Made by a program: the position numbers and the translations under genes | IMG/VR virus record: IMGVR_UViG_3300043449_001526 | Location: 1-45,089 of that record | Source: a virus | Direction: 5' to 3' (one strand) | DNA length: 45,089 nucleotides | The notes under the pieces: generated by a model | Told to the model about the DNA's origin: nothing | Database searches by the model: none | Seen by the model: only the letters and a program-made list of their open reading frames with translations | In this document: positions 7,535-15,411 of the stretch, piece after piece | How the letters are laid out: each line of letters opens with the position of its first letter | How positions within the stretch are numbered: position 1 is the first letter of the stretch

Positions 7535-8091
7535 TGAAATTACTATTAGAAGAAACATTTGACGGGAAGGGTGACCCAGTTAAAGTTTGGCACAGTGATT
7601 ATGTTGGCCAGAATTTAGCAGTCAGTGCTATGTACCTACGTGCGACTTCATTTCTAGTAGATAAAGGGTGGGCAATGGCACCTTTCAATTTAGTTAATAA
7701 TGCACACAAGGTAATTTGGGTAGAGTCTGCTGACGGAACTCCAATGGGCGGCGTAATTTATGAATACCATGCACATAACAAGCAAGGCTGGATTGTACTA
7801 ATTTTTACAGACGAACAGTTTAGAGGACGCCGTGTGTATTCTATTCTTCAACGTAATTTAGAAGATGTAACGATTCAATCAGGTGGAACTTCGATTGCAA
7901 GTTTAGCGCACAAAGACAATGAGTCAAGACTCAAAGCTGGAACTCGCGAAGGCATGAATCCTCAATTCCTTCGTTTGTACAAAGATTTAACACCAGAATT
8001 AGTAGAACGCAAATCTGCAATGTCAAAGGCAAAGAACAAGCCTTGGAGCGAGCTTAATAATGAAAAATGGGCGCCACCTGGCGCACGTTAA
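7534..8091 (+). CDS. GNAT-fold acetyltransferase-like protein
   Basis: 185 residues. The central part (MGGVIYEYH, then GWIVLIFTDEQFRGRRVYSIL) matches the beta4-beta5 and motif A region of GNAT N-acetyltransferases, with QFRGRRV in place of the acetyl-CoA pyrophosphate loop (Q/RxxGxG/A), so the match is moderate. It is coupled to the PP-loop gene (TAATG) and converges on the minus-strand oxygenase-like gene, with the two stop codons overlapping. Acyl transfer in a shared pathway with the PP-loop enzyme is inferred. Confidence 0.55.
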   Translation: MKLLLEETFDGKGDPVKVWHSDYVGQNLAVSAMYLRATSFLVDKGWAMAPFNLVNNAHKVIWVESADGTPMGGVIYEYHAHNKQGWIVLIFTDEQFRGRRVYSILQRNLEDVTIQSGGTSIASLAHKDNESRLKAGTREGMNPQFLRLYKDLTPELVERKSAMSKAKNKPWSELNNEKWAPPGAR

Positions 8092-8732
8092 AAAGGCCAA
8101 GGCTGACTTGATCTAACGCTTAATATAAGTCTAGGATTAGCACCAGTCCAGTTTAGTGCATGGAGTATATCAGTTCTAACAAAACTGGCATACTCCTGTT
8201 TTCTTGACAGCGCATTAGATTTAACCGTAGGCTTGCCTAATGCTTGCCATCGTTCAGTTGTAGTGGCACCAACTACTTGAAGACGTCCAACTGCCTGCCC
8301 ACGTGGGCTAGTGAATTTTTCATTTGTTATTCGAGGATCTGTACGATCAACATTCCACCAAACCATTTCAGTATTCTCATCACCGTTCATTAGAATGTTA
8401 AAGCGAACGGGAATGTTAATTTCTGTACCATCCCCGCCTGTAGTATCAATGTGTGGATTTCCAAGTATAGTGGTTCGAGCTTGAGGTAATTGCTTGTAGA
8501 TGAATAGCTGAGGATATGGATCTGTTATGGCGTAGGTTTGTAAGAATTCAGTAAGTTCTGTCCACGCAGTACTAGAAATAAACTGCTGGTAATCCTGGTC
8601 CTTAAACTTAACCAATGCACTTGGTGCTGGTGCATTTTGTTGATAGTCCTCTACAATTGGATCAAAAAATGCTTGCAACCAGATCCAGGATTGGTCCGAA
8701 AACTTAAAGGGCACAGTGTGATAGCAATTCAT
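8088..8732 (-). CDS. 2-oxoglutarate/Fe(II) oxygenase-like cupin protein
   Basis: 214 residues on the minus strand. It has an HxD pair (His94-Ile-Asp96 in GNPHIDTTGG), a following cupin strand (INIPVRFNILMNG), and a distal His191 followed ten residues later by Arg201 (HALNWTGANPRLILSVR), the order expected of the iron facial triad and the 2-oxoglutarate-binding Arg. The family usually hydroxylates protein side chains or small molecules. Its stop overlaps that of the GNAT-like gene, and it is divergent from the gene at 8800 with only 67 bases between. It is one of two minus-strand genes in the window. Confidence 0.55.
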   Translation of the reverse strand: MNCYHTVPFKFSDQSWIWLQAFFDPIVEDYQQNAPAPSALVKFKDQDYQQFISSTAWTELTEFLQTYAITDPYPQLFIYKQLPQARTTILGNPHIDTTGGDGTEINIPVRFNILMNGDENTEMVWWNVDRTDPRITNEKFTSPRGQAVGRLQVVGATTTERWQALGKPTVKSNALSRKQEYASFVRTDILHALNWTGANPRLILSVRSSQPWPF

Positions 8733-8736
8733 ACGA

Positions 8737-8748
8737 TATTTATAAATA
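8737..8748. promoter_or_regulatory. TATAAATA box on both strands (possible T4-type late promoter)
   Basis: TATAAATA occurs on the + strand at 8741-8748 and on the minus strand at 8737-8744. The minus-strand copy ends four bases before the ATG of the oxygenase-like gene, matching the T4 late-promoter core; it would give an almost leaderless message. Only a short match, so tentative. Confidence 0.3.
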
Positions 8749-8750
8749 GG

Positions 8751-8779
8751 TTGACAGCGTAGTTAAGTTAGTATATAAT
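8751..8779 (+). promoter_or_regulatory. sigma70-type promoter
   Basis: TTGACA 8751-8756, TATAAT 8774-8779, 17-bp spacer, GG before the -35 box. It drives the gene at 8800, with AAAGGAG between. Confidence 0.86.
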
Positions 8780-8799
8780 AATCAAACAAAGGAGTCACT

Positions 8800-9033
8800 A
8801 TGATTGTTCATATTAAAGTTGGTGTAAAGAAAGAAAATGGCAAATGGGTTGGACGTTGGCAGTCGACTAGTTGCGTAGCAGATGGGTTTACATGCAATGA
8901 ATGTACAGATTTCCCAAGTGAAATTTTAGCTAATCGTCGTGAAGAACTTGAGCGTAAAATGGATAAGGCATTGCGACTAGCGTTTCCCAAGGCCAGCTAT
9001 ATTGTACAGCACCGCGAGGCAATCGATGCGTGA
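8800..9033 (+). CDS. Hypothetical protein, 77 aa
   Basis: ATG 8800 follows a clear AAAGGAGT site and a consensus promoter. The product is soluble, with a strand-rich N-terminus and a charged helix. A CxxC pair (FTCNECTD) together with an earlier Cys (TSCVADG) could bind metal, but this is weak. The last codons overlap the ATG of the membrane-protein gene at 9026. Confidence 0.6.
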   Translation: MIVHIKVGVKKENGKWVGRWQSTSCVADGFTCNECTDFPSEILANRREELERKMDKALRLAFPKASYIVQHREAIDA

Positions 9034-9247
9034 TTTGCAATCAGAGGCAAAGTCCACCCAAAGACTATTCGCATTGGGTGGGTTAATGTTTTTGCTTGGG
9101 CTAATCTCATTAGCCATTGGCACTGAAATGTTGGTGCTTGAATATTGGTCTACAGATCCAACTGCTTTTTGGATCTGGCAAGGACTTTGGTTTATTGTAG
9201 TTTCTTTCGTCCTAGGTATAATCGTTAATCTTTCTCAAAGGAAGTGA
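9026..9247 (+). CDS. Small two-helix membrane protein, 73 aa
   Basis: Start ATG 9026 overlaps the end of the upstream gene. Two hydrophobic segments (FALGGLMFLLGLISLAIGT and FWIWQGLWFIVVSFVLGIIV) joined by a short acidic loop predict an inner-membrane hairpin. No family recognised. It sits immediately before a secreted hydrolase, so an envelope role is plausible. Confidence 0.6.
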   Translation: MRDLQSEAKSTQRLFALGGLMFLLGLISLAIGTEMLVLEYWSTDPTAFWIWQGLWFIVVSFVLGIIVNLSQRK

Positions 9248-9249
9248 AC

Positions 9250-10338
9250 ATGAAAAGAGTTTTGCTAGTGGCACTATTGGCCACCTGCTTTGGCGCATCA
9301 TATGCCGCTATACCCGAAGTTAACCCAGACCGCCACAGTGGTGGTATTGCAAGCGACAAGAACAATCGAGTCTTTGCTCCTGCTAGAAATGTTGTAGCAC
9401 TACCTCAAAAAGAAAACTTGTCTTGGACAGAGAAACGTATTGTCAGCGAAGCAGAACGCTTAATTGACAACAACAAGACAACAGCTATCATTCTCATTGA
9501 GAAGGGTAAGATTATATTTGAAAAGTATAAAGCGCCTGCACATCAAAACTCGCCGTTGTTTTCGCAGTCGATGAGTAAGAGTCTATCTGCATACACAATT
9601 GGTAATATGTTTTGCGATGGTAAAATTCAATCGTTAAATGATCCTGCAAAGAAATATGTGCCAGAGTTAGCAGGCACAGCGCCCGGCGATACCTCACTAA
9701 AGCATGTACTATCAATGAGCAGTGGCACAGTAGATGCAAAGTATGCAGGCGAGCATGAAGACAACCAATGGAATAAAGTTCGAACAGGAACGTTATCAAC
9801 TAAAGAAGTTATTGTTAAACATGGTGCAAAAGACATCGCCCCTGGTAAAGAATTAAGATACAGTGCATTAGACACATATACACTATCGCTAGTTGCTAAT
9901 GCAAACGGTGGGTTCTTTGAAAGTTTTGAAAAATATATCTGGCAAGCCGCTGGCACTGAAGCACCAGGATACTGGCTATATGACAAGAATGGTGATCCGA
10001 TGTCAGCGTCTGGATTTAGTGCTACAGGTCGCGATTGGGCACGTTTAGCAATGTTCTCTATCAAGCAAGCTAAGGCTAATGGATGCATTGGCGATTTTAT
10101 GCGTGATGCAACACGAGCACAAGTACCTAACAATTCACGCCGCATCGGAGCTGCCTTTCCTAGCTATGGTTATCAAACTTGGATCGGAAACTTTCGTGGC
10201 AAGGCAAGCTACTGGTGGGTTGGTTATGGTGGCCAACGTGTAGGTGTTGATCTTGAGAACGAACGTATTATTGTGCTGACCAGCTATCGCGAAGATTACA
10301 TGGCTGATGTGTATAAGCTATGGGGTAGTTGGAACTAA
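9250..10338 (+). CDS. Secreted SxxK serine hydrolase (beta-lactamase class C-related)
   Basis: 362 residues from ATG 9250, chosen over GTG 9244 because AAAGGAAG is well spaced for it. A classical signal peptide (MKRVLLVALLATCFGASYA) precedes a mature domain with the nucleophile motif SMSK at 107-110, YSA as the YxN/YxS equivalent, and a C-terminal GYGGQRVGVD strand where the family has HxG. This is the beta-lactamase/EstB/aminohexanoate-hydrolase branch, not a resistance enzyme by sequence. It would act in the periplasm on peptidoglycan, D-amino-acid peptides or esters. With the D,D-peptidase at 3761 the phage has two different SxxK enzymes. Confidence 0.8.
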   Translation: MKRVLLVALLATCFGASYAAIPEVNPDRHSGGIASDKNNRVFAPARNVVALPQKENLSWTEKRIVSEAERLIDNNKTTAIILIEKGKIIFEKYKAPAHQNSPLFSQSMSKSLSAYTIGNMFCDGKIQSLNDPAKKYVPELAGTAPGDTSLKHVLSMSSGTVDAKYAGEHEDNQWNKVRTGTLSTKEVIVKHGAKDIAPGKELRYSALDTYTLSLVANANGGFFESFEKYIWQAAGTEAPGYWLYDKNGDPMSASGFSATGRDWARLAMFSIKQAKANGCIGDFMRDATRAQVPNNSRRIGAAFPSYGYQTWIGNFRGKASYWWVGYGGQRVGVDLENERIIVLTSYREDYMADVYKLWGSWN

Positions 10339-10676
10339 TGGCAAAAATATTAAACAGCAATGGCCTACCTGATGGCAAGTGGCTAGATGCGCCACATACA
10401 CACCATTGGTTAGTATATAGACGGCTCGGGTACTTTGAAGATGCCACAGGTGCCGAGATGATTCGATTACGTCAATGTGTTCGAGATACAATAACTGAAG
10501 TTCGAACAAAATTAGAAGAGCACGATATTGATATCATTAACGTAGCAACACAAGAGATATACGACCACTTGAGCTATGGTAAAACTATAGGGATTGCAGT
10601 TGCGTTCAAATCCTTAGAAGATAAAGCAATGGCCAAAATGCTACTGGACTGGGACGAACAGCCTAGGATGATATGA
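10338..10676 (+). CDS. Hypothetical protein, 112 aa
   Basis: Start ATG 10338 overlaps the upstream stop (TAATG). Soluble, helical in the middle, with an HTHHW cluster near residue 20 that could bind metal but no complete known motif. Coupled at both ends (ATGA with the next gene), so part of the operon leading to iscU. Confidence 0.55.
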   Translation: MAKILNSNGLPDGKWLDAPHTHHWLVYRRLGYFEDATGAEMIRLRQCVRDTITEVRTKLEEHDIDIINVATQEIYDHLSYGKTIGIAVAFKSLEDKAMAKMLLDWDEQPRMI

Positions 10677-10927
10677 AACGAGTACGATTAAAGAATATTG
10701 CATTAGGTGACCCAGACGATGTAGAAATTTACGCTGGTGCCGCGATTTGGGATTGGATGCAAAAGCCCGAGTTTGAACGACTAAAAGAGTTTAACATTAC
10801 AGCAGACCAAATGTCCTGGACTCGCGGTGTTATGTTGCCGCACAGCATTACAGTTGACGTTTGGACCGAAGTAGAAGATGAAGTTGCGACTTTGCTCTTG
10901 TTGTCCGGATTGTGTCAACTCAACTGA
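10673..10927 (+). CDS. Hypothetical protein, 84 aa
   Basis: Overlaps its neighbour by ATGA and ends 23 bases before the iscU start. An acidic small soluble protein with the segment AAIWDWMQKPEFERL and a hydrophobic C-terminus. No motif recognised. Confidence 0.5.
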   Translation: MKRVRLKNIALGDPDDVEIYAGAAIWDWMQKPEFERLKEFNITADQMSWTRGVMLPHSITVDVWTEVEDEVATLLLLSGLCQLN

Positions 10928-10950
10928 TAAGTACGCAACAGGAGAATTAT

Positions 10951-11334
10951 ATGGCATACAGCAACAAAGTTATTGATCATTATGAAAACCCACGCAATGT
11001 TGGCTCTTTTGACAAGGGTGACGAGTCAGTGGGCACAGGCATGGTCGGAGCACCTGCTTGCGGCGATGTAATGAAACTACAAATCAAAGTTGAAGATGGT
11101 ATTATCACTGACGCTAAGTTTAAAACTTATGGATGCGGATCTGCCATTGCAAGCAGTTCATTGATTACAGAAATGGTCAAAGGCATGACTCTTGATCAAG
11201 CTGGTGCAATCAAGAACAGTGAAATTGCAGAAGAACTAGCACTACCACCAGTTAAGATTCACTGCTCTATTTTAGCAGAAGATGCGATCAAGGCCGCAGT
11301 TGCTGATTACAAAACAAAGCACAGTGGCTCATGA
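10951..11334 (+). CDS. iscU: Fe-S cluster scaffold protein IscU
   Basis: 127 residues with all scaffold signatures: Cys37 and Asp39 (PACGD), Cys62 (YGCGSAIASSS), and His104-Cys105 (KIHCS) preceded by LPPVK at 98-102, the loop recognised by the HscA chaperone in host Isc systems. Length equals bacterial IscU. Start ATG 10951 has AGGAG seven bases upstream; an ATG at 10912 would add an unrelated extension. It overlaps iscA by four bases. IscU receives sulfur from IscS and assembles [2Fe-2S] and [4Fe-4S] clusters. No IscS, HscA or ferredoxin is encoded here, so it must plug into the host machinery. Four radical SAM enzymes in the window are obvious clients. Confidence 0.94.
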   Translation: MAYSNKVIDHYENPRNVGSFDKGDESVGTGMVGAPACGDVMKLQIKVEDGIITDAKFKTYGCGSAIASSSLITEMVKGMTLDQAGAIKNSEIAEELALPPVKIHCSILAEDAIKAAVADYKTKHSGS

Positions 11335-11657
11335 TTACTATTACTGAACTTGCCGCACAGAAGATTAAAAGAAACTTGTCCAAGCGCGGTAAAGGTGTAG
11401 GCATTCGTATTGGAGTTAGAACAACTGGATGCTCAGGGCTTGCTTATGTTTTAGAATACGTTGATCGACTCGACCCCGAAGTTGGTGTAACAAATTATGC
11501 CCAGCCAGACTTTGCAGTGTTGGTTAGTGCAAAAGACGAACCATACCTAAACGGTTTGACAATGGATTGGGTCCGCAATGGACTCAATGAAGGGTTTGAA
11601 TTTCGCAACCCAAACGAACGTGACCGTTGTGGTTGCGGTGAAAGTTTTAGAGTCTAA
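11331..11657 (+). CDS. iscA: A-type Fe-S carrier protein IscA
   Basis: 108 residues with the A-type carrier pattern: Cys34 in TTGCSGLAY and the C-terminal Cys100-Gly-Cys102 in RCGCGESF. Length and motif spacing match IscA. It starts inside the iscU stop (ATGA), so the two are made together. IscA-type proteins bind iron or [4Fe-4S] clusters and pass them to apo-enzymes such as radical SAM proteins. Confidence 0.94.
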   Translation: MITITELAAQKIKRNLSKRGKGVGIRIGVRTTGCSGLAYVLEYVDRLDPEVGVTNYAQPDFAVLVSAKDEPYLNGLTMDWVRNGLNEGFEFRNPNERDRCGCGESFRV

Positions 11658-11675
11658 TAAAGGCTAAGAACACAG

Positions 11676-11704
11676 TTGTAATTAAATTTTAGTTGTGCTA
11701 AAAT
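11676..11704 (+). promoter_or_regulatory. Weaker sigma70-type promoter
   Basis: TTGTAA 11676-11681 and TAAAAT 11699-11704 with a 17-bp spacer; the start codon of the next gene is at 11711. If used, the transcript would begin at or beside that ATG. Confidence 0.5.
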
Positions 11705-11710
11705 TCAGTT

Positions 11711-11986
11711 ATGAAAATGAATGAACTTACCCAAATTGATAGACTGCTCAAACATGTTGATCCTATATACGCAGATGACTTTTGTCAAACTTGGTATGTA
11801 GATCTTGACCAATACAAAAATCATCCGCATAGCCTACTGCTAATGGCCAATGCTATACTAAACCATTGGGACATTCCATTGTACGCCACAGATGTTTCTT
11901 GGCATGACAAAGACGAATGTTTCATTTGGCACTTTGGTAAAAATACTTCTCCAGAATATAATAACTACAAGCAACAGGAGAACTAA
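11711..11986 (+). CDS. Hypothetical protein, 91 aa
   Basis: ATG 11711 follows the promoter-like element at 11676 with almost no leader. Soluble, acidic and rich in aromatics and His (DVSWHDKDECFIWHFG); no family recognised. Ends one base before the next gene. Confidence 0.55.
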   Translation: MKMNELTQIDRLLKHVDPIYADDFCQTWYVDLDQYKNHPHSLLLMANAILNHWDIPLYATDVSWHDKDECFIWHFGKNTSPEYNNYKQQEN

Positions 11987-12625
11987 ATGAGTTTAAATTT
12001 TAACGGTACATTTTCTGCCATTGCAGATCCACAATGGACACTACCCGACGGCGAACAACTACCGCCTTTGGTCATTCCCGATAAGCAGGGCCCGTGGGCA
12101 GTACGTTATATCTGGGTCAAGCATCGCGATCGTAACGATGACTTTGTTGCCAACTATTTTAACAAAGGCAACAACGCTACAGGCACTGGCCTAAACTTGC
12201 GTAAGCAAACAGCATACATGCAAACTGCATGGAACCCACACAATCAAATTTTTGAAACAAGTCGTGACAACGGCAATTTGATTTGGCGTGTAAAAGTACA
12301 CAATCCTATTGCCAACTCTATTGATTATGTGGAAGTATGGCGTAGCCCTGAAATTATCAGCTCTATGTTCCGCTACATCAAAGAAGGCGAAGCAGTTAAA
12401 GTAACTGACGGAGTAGTTCGTACTTCCGAAGATCAAAAAACACTTCGCAATGGTTTGTATGATGCAGGCTTTGAAGTTCGTCGTTGGAGAGATTCAGAAA
12501 CAAACTGGCCTACTGTTAGTCCCCAAGTCGCAATGATGTGGTACCGTCACTTTGTTAAGAAGCATTTGGCACAGGACAATTGCATCATTAATACCAAGTA
12601 CAACGCAGACCTAAACCCAATTTAA
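11987..12625 (+). CDS. Hypothetical protein, 212 aa
   Basis: ATG 11987 follows a CAGGAGAACTAA ribosome site. A soluble protein with many Trp and Asn residues and no signal peptide or recognised motif. It is followed after two bases by the Smr-like gene. Size and codon use match neighbouring genuine genes. Confidence 0.6.
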   Translation: MSLNFNGTFSAIADPQWTLPDGEQLPPLVIPDKQGPWAVRYIWVKHRDRNDDFVANYFNKGNNATGTGLNLRKQTAYMQTAWNPHNQIFETSRDNGNLIWRVKVHNPIANSIDYVEVWRSPEIISSMFRYIKEGEAVKVTDGVVRTSEDQKTLRNGLYDAGFEVRRWRDSETNWPTVSPQVAMMWYRHFVKKHLAQDNCIINTKYNADLNPI

Positions 12626-12627
12626 TC

Positions 12628-12837
12628 ATGGATTTGGACCTACACGGCGTACGGCATTCTGAAGTGGATCGTTTGGTAGAGAACTTTATCTACCTAAACC
12701 AATACAGCATGCCTCTTAAAATCATTTGCGGCAACAGCAACACAATGATCCGGCTGGTCCAAGAAGTAGTTGATCGCATTGGATGTGAAACATCATCCCT
12801 ACAATATGGCACTGTAGTAGTTGACAAATTTCGTTGA
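12628..12837 (+). CDS. Stand-alone Smr-like domain
   Basis: 69 residues. MDLDLHG at the N-terminus is the LDLHG motif of Smr (MutS2 C-terminal) domains, followed by the expected helix and IICGNSNTM where the family has a GxG(K) strand-turn. Smr domains bind or nick nucleic acids; in MutS2 and SmrB they cleave mRNA at collided ribosomes. The Gly-rich motif is altered here, so activity is uncertain. Its 3' end contains the -35 box of the clpP promoter. Confidence 0.6.
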   Translation: MDLDLHGVRHSEVDRLVENFIYLNQYSMPLKIICGNSNTMIRLVQEVVDRIGCETSSLQYGTVVVDKFR

Positions 12838-12849
12838 CTACTGTATAAT
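12821..12849 (+). promoter_or_regulatory. sigma70-type promoter for clpP
   Basis: TTGACA 12821-12826 (inside the end of the Smr-like gene) and TATAAT 12844-12849, 17-bp spacer; AAAGGAAT then precedes ATG 12874. Confidence 0.85.
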
Positions 12850-12873
12850 TTAATTTTACACAAAGGAATCGGA

Positions 12874-13494
12874 ATGAGTTTAGTCCCAATGGTTATTGAA
12901 AAGACTGGTACAGGTGAACGTGCCTATGACATTTACAGTCGCTTGCTCAAAGAGCGCATTGTTATGTTGGAAGGTGAAGTACATGACCAAATGAGTAACT
13001 TAATCGTTGCACAGTTACTTTTCCTTGAAGCAGAAAATCCTGAACGCGACATTACACTGTTTATCAACAGCCCCGGTGGTAGCGTAACAGCAGGCCTTGC
13101 AATTTACGATACAATGCAATTTATCAAATGTGATGTTGCAACATACGTTATGGGTCAAGCCGCAAGCATGGGTTCATTCTTAGCACAAGCCGGCGCACCT
13201 GGCAAGCGTTTTGTTCTGCCAGAAAGCCGTACAATGATTCACCGTGTTAGTTCTGGCACACGTGGTACAAGTGGATCCGTACACGTACAAGACTTGCAGT
13301 TTGAAGATGCCAAGCGCAGTTTCGAAGAATCAGTGCGTATCAACAAACGCTTAACTGAATTGTATGTGCGCCACAACACAGCAGGCAAGACATACGACGA
13401 ATTGTTTAGCACAATGAAGTTTGATACCTTCCTAAGCTCTGATGAAGCAGTTGCATATGGACTTGCTGACAAGGTAGTTAGCAAGCGTCAATGA
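12874..13494 (+). CDS. clpP: ATP-dependent Clp protease proteolytic subunit ClpP
   Basis: 206 residues with the serine catalytic triad in place: Ser98 (GQAASMGSF), His123 (MIHRVSSG) and Asp184 ([11 protein letters not shown]), plus [18 protein letters not shown]. Length matches host ClpP. It forms a double-heptamer chamber fed by an unfoldase; the phage also encodes ClpX, with its ClpP-docking IGF loop, 30 kb away. Driven by its own consensus promoter; its stop overlaps the next gene. Targets could be host defence factors or phage proteins needing turnover. The handle region differs from E. coli (no LGG after His), so pairing with host ClpP or ClpX is an open question. Confidence 0.95.
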   Translation: MSLVPMVIEKTGTGERAYDIYSRLLKERIVMLEGEVHDQMSNLIVAQLLFLEAENPERDITLFINSPGGSVTAGLAIYDTMQFIKCDVATYVMGQAASMGSFLAQAGAPGKRFVLPESRTMIHRVSSGTRGTSGSVHVQDLQFEDAKRSFEESVRINKRLTELYVRHNTAGKTYDELFSTMKFDTFLSSDEAVAYGLADKVVSKRQ

Positions 13495-14417
13495 CACAGA
13501 TACAGTTTAGTTTTGACACAGGCTTAGAACTAAAGTATCAACTAATGGCGACAGAGTCTGCGAAGTTTTTTGCAGACTCTGTTCAGCTTCTTACTCCTGC
13601 AGACATAAACCCAACTTCTTTTATAAACGGATTCAGCTCTGAATCGTTTATCCCTGAACGTATTGATAAACTGTACGCAGTAGCTAATGCAATCAATACA
13701 CTGTATCCGGGACAAGTCAATATTGTGCCGCTCGAGCCAGACTGGAGAAGCGCCTTACAGCAGATGCACACGCACTTTCCAGAGCTGACAAATAATCTTC
13801 CTGGGGAAGAATTACAACGTGCAACACCATTACTTGGTGAGTTTAATGACCTAATACATTGGTTAGAAAAAGAACTTAACAGAAAATATAATGGCTCACT
13901 ATTGGATAAGTCATGGGCTACATTGTGCCTGGATTTTAATCGAGCTCCTGCATGCCGTCATGTGCCGCTGCCTGAAGCTGACTACAGGCACTTTACGCAT
14001 GAACTTTACTTTGGAAACTTACATTTACATTATGACAACGTAGGTCGACACCCATGGGAATTGTTTGGCAGTCGTGATTACATTTGTCCACCAGATCAAG
14101 TTATAAGCCAAAACCAAATCAGCCCCAGTTGCAATATGTACTTCAATGACTGGGATATACTTCGTCAAACACGTCAAGCACTGTCACTAGATAAGTACAA
14201 TGCTAGCTTTGATAAGTTTTATCAAGATCGCGGCGGGCAAGACTTTTTTAAATATGCATGCAATGATCCTCGCCTTGCTGTTGGATATTTGAAAATTGGA
14301 CAGTTGACAAATATCAAAGACTTTATAACCATCTCGGCACGTGATCAATTGCGAAATCAAATTGCCACTGGCACACTAACAGGATGGACAGTAATTGAAA
14401 AAAATATCGCAAATTAG
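13491..14417 (+). CDS. Novel radical-SAM-associated family, member A
   Basis: 308 residues without a recognised domain. By eye it aligns along its length with the proteins at complement(30010-30864), 33802-34578 and residues about 412-700 of 34575-36875. Shared features in order: an N-terminal strand then [27 protein letters not shown] (89-99); LIHWLEKEL (121-129); [19 protein letters not shown] followed by [14 protein letters not shown] (164-196); and a late AVGYLKIG strand. It overlaps clpP (ATGA) and the first radical SAM gene (14395), so it is co-translated with that enzyme. All four members sit beside radical SAM genes, suggesting a partner, substrate-binding or substrate protein. No signal peptide. 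Confidence 0.7.
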   Translation: MTQIQFSFDTGLELKYQLMATESAKFFADSVQLLTPADINPTSFINGFSSESFIPERIDKLYAVANAINTLYPGQVNIVPLEPDWRSALQQMHTHFPELTNNLPGEELQRATPLLGEFNDLIHWLEKELNRKYNGSLLDKSWATLCLDFNRAPACRHVPLPEADYRHFTHELYFGNLHLHYDNVGRHPWELFGSRDYICPPDQVISQNQISPSCNMYFNDWDILRQTRQALSLDKYNASFDKFYQDRGGQDFFKYACNDPRLAVGYLKIGQLTNIKDFITISARDQLRNQIATGTLTGWTVIEKNIAN

Positions 14418-15411
14418 ACAGCACGACAATGTGCTACAGTTAACATGGTTTATAAACAATATTTGCACCAACCATTGCGATTATTGTCCGCCTGTATTAC
14501 ACAATGGGACCAACCATCATTATGATTGGGCACATGCACGTAGTTTTTTAACAAGACTTATGGATCGCCACGAGAAAATCAACTGCATTTTGTTAGGCGG
14601 TGAGCCAACTGTAAGCCCATTTTTAAATGAGGCAATTGACATGTTGCACTCTCGCGGCCATACAGTGTCGTTAACCAGCAACGGAGTACGTTCGGTAGAG
14701 TACTGGAAAAACATTGCCCCTAAAGTAAATAACGTTTCCTTTAGCTATCACCCTGCTTACGGCATCGAAGACTTTTTTGAAAAGGTAGAAGCAATTAGTA
14801 GGTACACGCAGGTTGGTGTACGAGTTATGTTTGATTCAAGACACTGGGACAAAACAATGGAGTTTTATAACAAGTGTCTTGAAGTGCCGTATCTTCGTGT
14901 CGAGGCAATTCGTGTGTTATCTGAAATTGCAGGTGGCCATACCATTGGTTCAGATTACACTCCTGAACAATTAACTTGGCTCAGTAACACTCCTTCGAGG
15001 CGAAACTTATGGTTAACTGTTGAACTAAATGATTTAAAAAATAGAAACCCATTATGGAAACCATTGTACACTGGCGCAGTCTTTTCTTACAATGATGGAT
15101 CAATTGATCGTTATGGTGACGCCAATCATTTAATTTCGTCAGAGCAAAGTTTCTTTAATGGCTGGGCATGCAGTATTGGTCTTGAAAGTTTATACATTAA
15201 CTATGACGGCCAGGTTAGAAAAGGTAACTGTAGACAAGGTGGCAACTTGTTTCACGTTGACAATCACGTGAATCATCAGTTGCCGGTTGAAGGGGAAATT
15301 TGTGTCATGGACCGCTGTACTTGCCCAACTGATATTATTGTTTCAAAGTTTCCAGTGAACCCCAATGGAAAAGCCAAGCCTTACCCAGTAATAGGATTGG
15401 TACAACAGTAA
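14395..15411 (+). CDS. Radical SAM enzyme with C-terminal Cys-rich (SPASM/twitch-like) region
   Basis: 338 residues. The CX3CX2C cluster motif is Cys24, Cys28, Cys31 (NNICTNHCDYC) and GGEP follows at 68-71, so the [4Fe-4S]/SAM site is intact. The C-terminal third has further cysteines (GWACSIGLE, GNCRQGG, CVMDRCTC), resembling the auxiliary-cluster SPASM/twitch regions of peptide-modifying enzymes. Start TTG 14395 lies within the end of gene A with AGGA upstream; no better start is visible, so it is moderately uncertain. It overlaps the next radical SAM gene by one base. The substrate is unknown; SPASM relatives usually act on ribosomal peptides or proteins. Confidence 0.85.
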   Translation: MKKISQIRQHDNVLQLTWFINNICTNHCDYCPPVLHNGTNHHYDWAHARSFLTRLMDRHEKINCILLGGEPTVSPFLNEAIDMLHSRGHTVSLTSNGVRSVEYWKNIAPKVNNVSFSYHPAYGIEDFFEKVEAISRYTQVGVRVMFDSRHWDKTMEFYNKCLEVPYLRVEAIRVLSEIAGGHTIGSDYTPEQLTWLSNTPSRRNLWLTVELNDLKNRNPLWKPLYTGAVFSYNDGSIDRYGDANHLISSEQSFFNGWACSIGLESLYINYDGQVRKGNCRQGGNLFHVDNHVNHQLPVEGEICVMDRCTCPTDIIVSKFPVNPNGKAKPYPVIGLVQQ

